NCBI GenBank assembly: GCA_021234155.1
Contig: JAJEKV010000012.1
Span: 4,343,789-4,407,788 of the forward strand
DNA: 64,000 nt
Origin: Isoetes taiwanensis
Taxonomy: Eukaryota > Streptophyta > Lycopodiopsida > Isoetales > Isoetaceae
Direction: 5' to 3'
Each line of letters begins with the position of its first letter. Within the stretch, counting starts at the first letter, position 1. The notes below the pieces were generated by a model. The model searched no databases. It saw nothing but the letters and a program-made list of their open reading frames with translations, and was not told the DNA's origin. Positions 12,350 to 21,960 of this stretch are shown here, one piece after another. Made by a program: the position numbers and the translations under genes.

Positions 12350-13866
12350 ATGGAGCAAGATCCTGGGAATAGTGCAAATAGTGCAGAAGATAATTTAGTT
12401 TTAGGAAAAGAGTTTGCAAATATTGATGAGCTCCATCATGCCATTGCAACTCATGCTATTAGGAACCATGTGCATCTTCTTCCAATTGCCTCGGATAGCT
12501 GCAGGTATATAGTTGAGTGTGCTTCAAAGAAAGATGGTTGTCCAAGGAGGCTTCATGGTTCCCATAAAGATGGAGGACCTACTTGCAAGATAAGCACATT
12601 CATTGCAGAACCTATGTTTGGAAATAAACATGCTACTGCTAAATGTGTAGCAAAACAGTACCTGGAAAAGTTTAAGGATCAGCCTAACATTAAACCATAC
12701 GATTTGACATCGGATATTCGTCGTGTCCTATAAGCTGCTATAGAATGCTAAATAGATCGCATGTGCACAAATTAATGGAGATGCTATCAAATGTTATTTG
12801 TATCTAGCTGGTTATTTTGAATAGTTAAAGCTAGCTAATCCAGGTACATGTGCAATATTGCAAGAAAGGGAAGGCCATTTTTTTCCGGTAGTTTTTAGCA
12901 TTGGATGCTTCTCTGAAAGGATTTCAATTTTGTAGAGCTCTCATTGTTTAGATGGAAGATTTTTAATAGGAAAATGCCAGGGAATTTTGTTGTCTGCTAC
13001 TGCTATTGATGCAACAGGGTTGGTGATTATTGATGCAAGGAACATGCCTTTTGCATGAGGCATTTGGTGGATAACATGAAGAAAAAGTGCAAAAATTCTG
13101 AGCTTGTAAGTTTCTTTTGGAAGGCAACCTATGCAGTATCAAATGCTGAATATGATGAATGTATAAATGAGATGAGAAAAATTAGCGCCAATGCAACCAC
13201 ATACAATTTAGATGGTGCTCCTCCATGCCACTGGGCTACTACATGTTTCAAAGGTAAGCATTTCAAAGATCTCACTTCTAATATAGCAGAGTCCTTAAAC
13301 TCTTGGCTTCTAGAAGCTAAAGATAAGCCAATTATTACTATGCTAGAAATAATCTGAAGAAAAGTTTGTGCATGGTTTTATGAGAGAAGGAATGTTGCGA
13401 ATACTGCTATAGAAACACTTGGAAATGTAGCACATGCATCTTTAGTTTTGGAAGTGGAAAGAGAAGTAAATGAAGCAGGAACGCGAGCAAGATATTATCA
13501 CGTTTTGCCTATAGATGATCCTGTGTTTGAAATACGGACGAAAAAAAAAACTCAAGGATAGTGAATTTGTTGGCAAGAACATGTTCATGTAACAGTTGGC
13601 ATATCTTTGGTTTGCCTTGTTCCCATTCTATATCTACAAAATATTTCAAGAAGCTCCGTCCACAAGACTATGCACATGAGTGTTTCTCATATGCAGGAAG
13701 TATTTGTCTTGTGGTAGAAGGGGATGATGGTACATTTGGACAGGTAACAAGATTGCTTCTACCAGAAAGTCGTTGTCGACCTGGACGCCCAAAGAAGTGG
13801 CACGTTCGAACTGAAGATGCATTGAAAGAAGTGCAAAAATTCACGTGTGCTAACTGTGGGAAATAA
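12350..13866 (+). pseudogene. MuDR-type transposase, broken, catalytic core lost
   Basis: The N-terminal part (12350-12733, 127 residues before a stop) has the plant MuDR layout, with KEFANIDELHHAIATHAI and a Cys-rich DNA-binding region. After a gap of unreadable sequence (12734-13050), the frame at 13055-13357 reads MRHLVDNMKKKCKN and NIAESLNSWLLEAKDKPI, the segment that follows the DDE core. The part at 13561-13866 carries the SWIM finger CSCNSWHIFGLPCSH and ends in CANCGK. Most of the DDE catalytic domain is missing or scrambled and there are stops at 12731 and 13355, so it is inactive. Family assignment rests on the SWIM motif plus inverted ends. Confidence 0.85.
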
Positions 13867-14091
13867 ACACGGCACAATAGCCGAACATGTAGAAATCCTG
13901 CACGATTTTTGTGATCTTATCTTAATCTGACATAAAAGTATATTGTATTCCTGTCTCTAGTTATTTGCTCTTCATTTTTTACGTTGAAAAAAGGTTTCTC
14001 AATGGTTTTTTGGTAATTTTAAAAATACGGATGGCTTTTTGGAAATTTTAGAAAACATTAATGGTATATTGGTAATTTTCCCTTGATTCAT

Positions 14092-15844
14092 AGCTATATT
14101 TAAGTCAATGAGGAACTCTTTTAAACACCAACCTCCTTCAATGGTATCTCCCCAATAACTAAGAACTTTACAAGACTTAGGCTATCTTGATCCATAAGCC
14201 TCAGTACAAATTTTTGGATGCCAACATCCTCTAAATCAAATCAACATATGACAAAATCTTATTATTACTTTTAAGTTCTTGAAGTTAGAGAGAAGATAAT
14301 ATAACCGGATGCACCACATGATCACATTTTAAATGAGCTAGAGATAGGAGGATTATAAATTCTCAATTCTATGTAATATGGGAGGAGACTTAATCCCTCT
14401 GTAAAATTTGTAACCAAATGTAAAACATTACTAAAGGACCATTATAACAGATACAAGTTATCATTGTTAGCATGACTACCACATAGAAAGGAACACCGAA
14501 CAATGAACTTAGAAGGTTTAGTGCAAAAAGGACCTATAATACCTAGGAATACTGCTTGGCCAAACTAACATGATTAGCACAACAGTCTTTATAGTGTCCT
14601 TCATACCATAAATAACTTATTATGATTATGAAGCTCTTAGGCCTTATTTTATATAACATTTCCAATGATTACTATTTTCTGGAACCAGAGCAAAAACCAT
14701 AACTTGTTTTCAATAGAATGTCTAGCGCTGCTGCAAATGTGCTACAACAATCCTAGTTGCAGTTATGTAACCATAGTTATAGTGTTGCAGGCAGCCCAAT
14801 CAATACAAGGCCTGGTTCATCTAGTAGAAGGACATGCAAGGACTTTTTTGAGAGAAGAGATAATATAACAAGATCCCAAAGGTGTTGCACACAGTGTTGT
14901 AAAATACAAGTATCTTTTCTTCCAGGCAAAATTTGGCATTATAAAATAGTGGCGCTAAGAACTTGGCATATCGAGCCAATAAAAAGATTCAAACACATCT
15001 TCTGGTATGCTTAGCATGCAGCTTTAGCACTAGAAAAACCGGCTTGCAAATTCTGGACCTTAAACACATTGTGGCTCATATCGTCCACTACTATAAACTA
15101 AGCCCTGTCAAGCATTTTGCAAGTATAACTCAAATTTTAGATTGGTTAAAATCAAGTTTGGTTCTCTGAATACAGCCCATCGTGTCCAATTTGGATTTCC
15201 ACGAACTTACCAAAATATGTTGCACAAATTCTTCAGGTTACATTTTGATGCATTTGGACCTAGAAAGAAAGCAGCATTGTGATGCATTCATACCTAGAAA
15301 AGAAGCAACATTGTGCAGTACACATGCTTTGAGTTGTTTGTGATTTATAGTCGAGAATCATTTGAAAGATATTTTATTTATGGAGAATAGAATAGAATAG
15401 AATGGAGATGACTTATCCTCTTGATACAGTAAGAATTAATTGTTAGTCATAGATAAGTGTCTACCCAAAAGTGTTACAAGTTTAGATAAGCCTTAAATGT
15501 AGAGGGGTTTAGCCTTGGTAAAACCTAATAAGTATCTTTTAACTACAAGTATATTCAACATCTAGAAGCATAGCAATCGTATATCTGTTTCTAGCAATAG
15601 TGGCATAGAATGCATTGGCAATGTAACAAAAGTGGAAACCATACATATGCAACATCGGCTACTAGCTATGGTAACTGGATGAACAAAGTGGATGTCAACA
15701 AGTCTAATGATGACGAGTTGAACAACATGTCTGACTGGTCCATATAATTTATGCGATGCATATGATACTACATCTAGAATATGAAAGTAGTGCTAGCTTT
15801 TCTAACAGTTCAAGGAGTATCTGGTGAGAATGATACATTAAAAA
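14092..15844. other. AT-rich interval between the MULE and the LINE
   Basis: Only short frames without recognisable motifs. A GAATA run lies near 15386-15402. The first ~170 bases may continue the degraded coding trace seen left of the MULE. I see no RNA gene or further element border. Confidence 0.5.
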
Positions 15845-15885
15845 TTATATGCTTGGAATAATAGGCTTAACTTGTTGATATTCAA

Positions 15886-16458
15886 ATGGTCAATCACAAC
15901 AGTAGGAGATGGCAAATTATTCATGGGAAGGTTGATGATAAAAGGATTGCTTTTATTAATGTTTATGCTTATCATCAGCCCCCGGATAGAGTTAGCCTTT
16001 GGGATGTCATTAATAGGAGTTTAGAGAGAATTCCCTATTATGAATGTGTTTTAGCAGGGGATTTTAATATGGTTACCCACAGTTATATGAGAAGTACCAA
16101 CTTCAGGTCCCTGACTGACAATGAATTCTCAAGTTGGAATTCTCTCCTTTACTCTCACCATCTCTCTCTGGCCAGGTTCACCCCCCATTCTTATAGCTGG
16201 AGTGATCACAGAGATCAGCCAGTCTGTTGTCTTCATGACAGATTTTACCTTAGTGAAACCCTTTGGAGCAACAGCTCTAGGGTCACTAATCTCACCAATT
16301 ACACTCTGTCTGACCATTTTCCTCAGCTCATTAATATTTGTGGCAACACTGCTCAGAGGAAGAGAAATTCTTTTTTTAAGCTTAATACTAATCTTCTTGA
16401 GCTTGATGATTTTTTGCCTAATCTTCAACAGATTGTCTCTCAAGAGAGAAGAGGTTGA
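15886..16458 (+). pseudogene. LINE ORF2 endonuclease domain (APE-like), partial
   Basis: About 190 residues cover the second half of an exonuclease-endonuclease-phosphatase fold. YYECVLAGDFNMV carries the catalytic Asp/Asn, SYSWSDHRD is the substrate loop, and TLSDHFPQL is the C-terminal Ser-Asp-His motif. The enzyme nicks target DNA to prime reverse transcription. The N-terminal NWN and catalytic Glu motifs are cut off by truncation. The frame stops at 16458, although LINE-like sequence (WWVKVSKRIKNWLK) continues to about 16508 in another frame. Confidence 0.85.
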
Positions 16459-16522
16459 ATGGATTGGTGGGTGAAGGTCTCTAAAAGAATCAAGAATTGG
16501 CTCAAGGTTTGAATACATATTT

Positions 16523-17133
16523 AACAAAATTTGGACTTATTCAAATCTAACAGATAGACTTCAAGAATGCCATGATAACATCATACATATTTTTTAAATC
16601 TTGTTGATCTTAATAGTTTTATCAGGTTACTAAAGTATAAAATTGATATCTATTTTCAAAGAAAGAATTACATATGATTAAAATATCTATATACAAAATA
16701 ACTAAAAAAGATTTGAGTTGAATTAATTAAATGGTATAGTATATTAAAATATAAAATTTATTATATAATTTATTTCAACCTAAAACGTTTTTTAGAATAT
16801 TCTTAAAAGTGTTAAGAGCTTGTAAATTGTAAAATCCTCATAATAGTATTAATCAATTGCTTTCATACACAAATTATCCTAACTATCAAGTTTTAAATTT
16901 AAATCACTAGAAATTGAAATTTTAGATTTTCGAAATATCTAATTCTAACTACACTCAAGTGAAAATTAGTATCAAAAAGCAATTTTATGCTTTGTTAGCC
17001 ATCATATTTTTAATTTAAAGATAAACTTATATAATTAAAATTTTACAAAAATTATTAAAATTAAGAATGATTAAACATTGTTTGAGATCCTTGAAGTGCT
17101 ATCTATTAAATCTGAATAAGTCCAGATTTTGTT
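16523..17133. mobile_element. ~610-bp DNA element with ~35-bp inverted ends inside the LINE
   Basis: The left end (16523-16557) and the reverse complement of the right end (17099-17133) match over about 35 bp with roughly three differences; both contain GGACTTATTC next to an AAAATTTGG-like outer end. The interior is AT-rich and noncoding, so it is a MITE-like, non-autonomous element. It separates the LINE endonuclease from its RT. TTGAATACAT (16509-16518) and TTGAATATAT (17132-17141) may be its target duplication, but the fit with the inverted ends is not exact. Confidence 0.75.
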
Positions 17134-18817
17134 GAATATATCATTTTGGGGAAAAGAAGTCCATAGAAGCAACACTGCCCATTTACAGGACCTAAGATCC
17201 CAGTTAAACCTGGCTCAGGAACAGCAAAGGGATGAAATCAAAATTCAGATAGAGAGAGAAGAAATCAGAATTGCCAGAGGTTGGAGGATTAAGGCAAAGG
17301 TTAAAGAACTTAAGGAAGATGAAAGAAGCAATTCGAAGTATTTCTTTATCAAAGCTAAAGACAGGGTTAAGAGAAATCATATCTATAGTATTCTTTGGGA
17401 AGGTAACAATATTGACAATGACATGCAGCTTAAGTGTGCTGCCAAAACTCATTTCTCCAGGATCATGGGAACTGAGGAAAATATTAGAAGGGAAGATATT
17501 GAAAATTTCGTGTACATCCAGCTAAAAGTAACTGAACAGATGAATGATAGATTATCTAGACCCTTTACTTATGAGGAAATGCTGAAGGTTCTTCAGGGAA
17601 TGGAGAATGGTAAAACTCCAGGCCCTGATGGTCTTCCAGCCGAATTTTTCAAGAAATCTTGGGGCATTCTGGGTGGGGATATTGTCTCCCTTGCCAATGA
17701 GTTTTTGATGACTAAGCAGCTGGACTATAGGATCAATACAAGTCTGATTGCTCTCATCCCGAAGATTGAGCTTCCAATTACCTTCTCTGATTACAGACCT
17801 ATATCTCTAACCAATGTGGTTTATAAGTTAATTACAGGTACCATTGCTGCTCGGCTCAAACCCATCCTAGAGGAAGTCACCAGCAATACTCAAAGTGCCT
17901 ATTTAAGGGGAAGGTATATTCTAGATAATGTTGTTGCTGCCTCTTTAGGTATCTCCTGGGCCAAAGACTCTAATCAGTCAATTGGCCGCCTTAAACTGGA
18001 CATCACAAAGGCTTTCGACACAGTAAGTTGGGCTTTCTTATGCTGGTGTTGCAAAAAACTTGGATTCTCTGATAATGTAATATCAGTTTTCCAAGCTATC
18101 CTTAAAAACTCTAGATCTGCTGTTCTTATTAATGGCGAGTGTAGCCCTTTTTTTGATATTAAAAGGGGTGTCAAGCAAGGTTGCCCTCTTGCACCCTTTC
18201 TCTTCTTAATTGTGATGGAGGGCCTGAATAACCATTTCAAGAGAGCAAAAGATTTACATTTAATCAAGGGTCTTAGTCTTCCCTCCCAGGAGGCAGAAGA
18301 GATCCTTAATGTCCACTTTGCAGATGATACTTTCTTATTTCTTCATTTGGAGAACCAATCCATTCAGAACACTCAGGCTATTTTGGAGGATTTTGGCAAG
18401 TGCTCGGGATGCAAAATCAATCCTGTCAAGACCAAGTTAATCTCAAGGCATCAAGAAGAGGGTGAGCAAGCAGCTACAAGACTGGGATGTATGTATCTCT
18501 CCCTTAATACTAAAACAAAAATTCTAGGCATCCCTTATGCTATTAGGATTAATGCTTGTGAACTATGGGAGGACTTAATTGATAAATTCTATAGAAAGGT
18601 TGACTCCCTTAACTCCAAATTTCTATCTAAAAATGGGAGAGCCATTTTGGCAAACTCGGATCTAGTAGGAGATGCTGGATCCCTATCTCAATGGAAGAAT
18701 GTTGCAAGCATAAAAAGTTGGGAGGTCTGGGAGTCATTAATATTGAGAAACAGGCCACTGCTCTGGCTGCAAAATACTTTTACAGGGCCTGTAACAACCA
18801 GATCAATCACCCTGTGA
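17129..18817 (+). pseudogene. LINE ORF2 reverse transcriptase
   Basis: A 562-residue frame holds the plant LINE RT. A coiled linker rich in Arg/Glu comes first, then ENGKTPGPDGLPAEFFKKSW (motif 1), SLTNVVYKLI, LDITKAFDTVSW (motif A), KRGVKQGCPLAPFLF (motif B) and NVHFADDTFLF (motif C with FADD). RT copies the element RNA at the nicked target. The correct frame shifts near 18690, where the alternate frame continues as KKLGGLGVINIEKQATALAA, the thumb region; the last ~40 residues of this frame are therefore spurious. The first few codons lie in the inserted element's right end. Confidence 0.92.
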
Positions 18818-19270
18818 GTGATCTTATTTCTCATTATATTAGAAAGTGCCACCCCTTTGGATGGAGAAACCTCAAAATGCAGCTGCCACAGCATTTACTT
18901 TGATTTCACCATTCCCACCACCATGCCTTTGATTATCAAGAAATGGATTAGAGCATGGCTAAAGGTAAAAGGTATGTACACTTGGAAAGAAGGACTTTCA
19001 CAAGACCAACCTATTTTCTGGAGTCCTCCTCTCATTTTAGATGACCCTAATATTTGTCTTGCTACTAACTTCCCTAAGTTAGCCAAGCAATGGACCAATG
19101 GTAGAATAATATATATAAGGGATATTACTGATGATTTTGTTTATCAGGACTCCAGCCTAGCAAATCTAGGAGATGATTCCAGGCAGCTTTTTAACAGTAT
19201 CTCTCAGAGATTGTCAGTTGGAGAATGGCATGATACGGATGTATTTTGGCATATTAATGGTTTCTGTGGT
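18691..19270 (+). pseudogene. LINE ORF2 thumb and connection, frameshifted
   Basis: The thumb continues in one frame to about 18903, and the connection resumes in another frame from about 18905 to 19270 (FTIPTTMPLIIKKWIRAWLK, then WSPPLILDDPNICL). Both pieces read as ordinary LINE ORF2 between RT and the zinc-binding tail. Confidence 0.75.
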
Positions 19271-19366
19271 TAGAGAGTAAACCTGGCCTACAGGTATCTT
19301 AACAGGGGCCAAGAAATATCCATTCACAGGAAATGGAATATTGATCCTGATAGAGCTTTAAGGAAC

Positions 19367-19780
19367 TTGACCTTTATGTGGAAAAGTCCAATCCACCCAA
19401 AAATCAAGGCCTTTATGTGGCAACTTTGGCACAAAGCTTTGGCTACCAACAGAAAAAGATGGAGGCTTAACATGTCTAATTCTGACATTTGTGTTAGATG
19501 CTTGCAGGATCAGGAAGATGAAGCACATCTTTTTAAAAATTGTTTATGGGCAGAATGGACTCTGGAGCTTGCAGAAACTGAGCTGAATATTCCTGGCTTG
19601 GCCAATATGCAAACTGTAGAGCTCTTCTTCCCTGAGAACCCAGTCGAATGGAGGAGATACATTCTCCTATGGAGAATGTGGAAAGGAAGAAATACCTTGA
19701 TTTTCAAGGAGGAAATCATTTGGCCCAAAGCCATTATTAAGCAGAATTCGGTTTTGGAAGTATTCGGAAATCAGAATTAA
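19367..19780 (+). pseudogene. LINE ORF2 zinc-binding RT tail (zf-RVT)
   Basis: The frame reads MWKSPIHPKIKAFMWQLWHK, then CVRCLQDQEDEAHLFKNC, a Cys/His cluster of the zf-RVT type, then WRMWKGRNTLIFKEE. This is the conserved C-terminus of many plant LINE ORF2 proteins and is thought to bind nucleic acid. A stop at 19271 separates it from the upstream part. Confidence 0.85.
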
Positions 19781-19799
19781 GACTCAATTCCTTTATTTA

Positions 19800-20147
19800 A
19801 TGCTGGTTTTTCCTTTGTTTGCAGGTAATACTCTGATCATGTTTAAGAGGCTGAGGTGGAGGAGGATGAATCTCCATGCGAATGCGCTATGGCTCACACA
19901 GTTTGGAGTCCAAGTACCCAACGAGCACGGGGATGAATGTCAATGCAATTGTGCCTGCACCTCCTATCTTGATGAGAAAAGATACATTCTGTGTACTGCA
20001 AAAGACAAGAAAGACAGGTTCAATCCAGGAAAGGCCCATATGTGCAAATGCCCTTATTGCCTATTCATTGTGGCTAACAAGGGAATGGGAAGGAAGGATC
20101 ATTCGAAGAGGGAGCCTAAGAAAAGAATATATTCGGGTGAACACTGA
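19800..20147 (+). CDS. Small Cys-rich frame at the 3' end of the LINE, unknown
   Basis: This 115-codon frame lies between the zf-RVT part and the poly(A). It contains ECQCNCACTSYLD and HMCKCPYCLF, eight Cys in two clusters that could bind zinc, followed by a basic tail. The sequence TTTGCAGGTAATAC just after its start resembles splice signals. It could be the natural C-terminus of this LINE family in another frame, a second small protein, or a host exon carried along at the 3' end. I do not recognise the domain. Confidence 0.4.
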   Translation: MLVFPLFAGNTLIMFKRLRWRRMNLHANALWLTQFGVQVPNEHGDECQCNCACTSYLDEKRYILCTAKDKKDRFNPGKAHMCKCPYCLFIVANKGMGRKDHSKREPKKRIYSGEH

Positions 20148-20377
20148 TCACTTGGATACTCCAAACACAGCTGATATATCTGTTTGAAACTGCCAAAAAC
20201 TTTTAAGCTCTACTTTTGATTTTGGATAGTTTGGTTTTATCAGGGTCACTAACCTACCCTTTCCTAAAGGTTACTCTCTAAAAAAGCTTTTAATAGATTT
20301 TCATGTACTTTGTACTTTTTGTATACGGACTTAATATATACTTCAGCCTTCAATTAAAAAAAAAAAAATTTATATGC

Positions 20378-21440
20378 CGTGAAATAGTAGTGCAAACATG
20401 AGGCCAGTTGAAAGTTGCCAATCACTGCAAATGGTATGCAAATAAAAAAATGTCGCAAAAGAGAGGTATACAACATAAAAAAGGTCATGCATGAAAGGAT
20501 ATGATCAGTAAAAAGGGATAGAGTCAAAGAAAAGACAATATGGAAGAGTTGTAGACTTAGCAAACCTAGAGCAAACCATATGCCTAGAAAGGTGTATGAT
20601 TTGTTTGGCTTCCCTAGCTGCTGCTTACTCAACAATATGCAGCTAAAATATTAGTTTGTGGAATGTTATGATTAGTTATGTGGAGCAGACTTGTATCAAG
20701 TGGTCATTGGAGAAAAGACACAGCCTAAAACGGTTGAGGAATATACAGAATATGGCAATTGCACCTGATGCTACAACTGACAAATTTTATAATTTGAGTT
20801 GTGACCTCTAATATAATTATTTAGAGAATCGAACTAGGCAATAACAACCACTAACGACCAAAGGATCCAACACCAGGATGCTATTTGTTTACTCAATTTC
20901 TAGAGCATCACAATAAGAAGAACGAATGAAACTACATGAATGCTTTTACCTCATTTTCCCGTTATTTTTGTTTGTAGCTGGTTTGATGGAGGTGTTTTGA
21001 GCATCTTCGAACTAAATTTTCCAATTTGTAATGCAGCCAAAATATCTTGGGGCACATTGATAAGATAAGTTTTTCCTAGACTCCTATGTTGATACATCGT
21101 TGCCCTTCCAAGAATGGTTGAGAGACACTAGAGAGAAAACAATAGAGAAAGATAAGCCTTTTGAGAAATCAATATAATAAATGCAAACTTACTGATCGCA
21201 ATGATGACCCGAACGTGGGTATAATGGTGAGAAAACCGGGATGAACAGATAATGATCTACTCAAGAATCAAGATTCAAGAAATATCAACCAGCAGTAAGT
21301 ATAGCGCCATTTTTTTCTACTACATCCTTCATTGAAGTAAGAAAAACAAACAAGGTGCTGCGCACGACGGATTGCCCTCCGGTGGCCCGAAAGTGTGTTT
21401 TCATGTTTCGTCTTTTTGTGTCAGATAAGCAGATTTGAGT
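20378..21440. other. Gene-poor interval
   Basis: AT-rich DNA with only short frames and no motif, repeat or RNA gene that I can support. Confidence 0.5.
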
Positions 21441-21442
21441 GA

Positions 21443-21960
21443 CTAGTTTTCAGCACGGTATTTCGTATCAGATCCCTTTGAAATTGCACGAGTATTTCCC
21501 CTGCTATATGTCTCAATAATTGATGATAGAACACCCAGAAAAGCTTGAGGCTGCTTAGATATAAGCATGGATTCACCGGAAAGACGTAAACCTAAGGCAA
21601 GGCTAGCTATACACGCTACTATATGAAGAAACAGCCGGAAAAACGAGAACCCAGATTGGATGCTCACCCTCTGTTTCTAATTCCGGAACTCTTTTTTCTA
21701 TATAGCCATAAGCAAATTTATCGCTCCCTGCTGTGTTCTTATTCATCAGAGTGGAGCTGCCAGTTACCCGGTCCAGAACATCCTTGATCCACAACGCAAC
21801 TGACCGTGCATTTACAGGGAACAAAGGGTTTTTAGCAGTCATCAACATATACTGAGTATATTCCAACATATACTCAGTATATCCCACAAACCCACATAAA
21901 CGAGGGTTTGTCCCCCTAGGGGCAACCCAAAAAGCATTTAGTGCGATTTGAATTTAACAT
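21443..21960 (-). repeat. Diverged duplicated segment, copy 1
   Basis: Parts of 21660-21960 recur at 25070-25150 and 25690-25810 in the same orientation. Shared blocks are GAACTCTTTTTTCTATATAG, GTGTTCTTATTCATC, GGGTTTTTAGCAGTCAT and GGGGCAACCCAAAAA. On the minus strand two overlapping frames of 94 and 74 codons could encode pieces of a membrane protein (hydrophobic LFLHIVACIASLALGL) but I recognise no family. A palindromic ATATACTGAGTATAT-like motif sits at 21847-21880. Confidence 0.55.

Larger units (their letters stand above)
10177..14082 (+). mobile_element. Mutator-like element (MULE) with inverted ends and 9-bp target duplication
   Basis: The left end (10177 to about 10262) and the reverse complement of the right end (about 13998-14082) match over ~85 bp. 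Both share ATACCATTAA, AAAAAGCCATC and AAATTACCAAAA in the same order. The flanks are TTGATTCAA (10168-10176) and TTGATTCAT (14083-14091), an 8/9 match of the 8-10 bp length typical of Mutator elements. Inside are a plus-strand transposase pseudogene with a SWIM zinc finger and, to its left, an inserted minus-strand LINE fragment. This gives orientation, borders and family with good confidence. The element cannot encode an intact transposase. Confidence 0.88.
15853..20368 (+). mobile_element. 5'-truncated LINE (non-LTR retrotransposon) with poly(A) tail
   Basis: The body contains, in order, an endonuclease domain, reverse transcriptase, thumb region, a zinc-binding RT tail, a Cys-rich 3' frame and a poly(A) run at about 20356-20368. 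The flanks TTATATGC at 15845-15852 and 20370-20377 fit a target-site duplication. ORF1 and the start of the endonuclease are missing, the usual result of incomplete reverse transcription. A second element interrupts it at 16523-17133, and frameshifts near 18690 and 19270 disable ORF2. It is oriented plus. Confidence 0.88.

Noticed and set aside
21603-21887. 94-codon minus-strand frame as a real gene
   Set aside because: No domain, overlaps another frame, and lies within a duplicated, probably repetitive segment.
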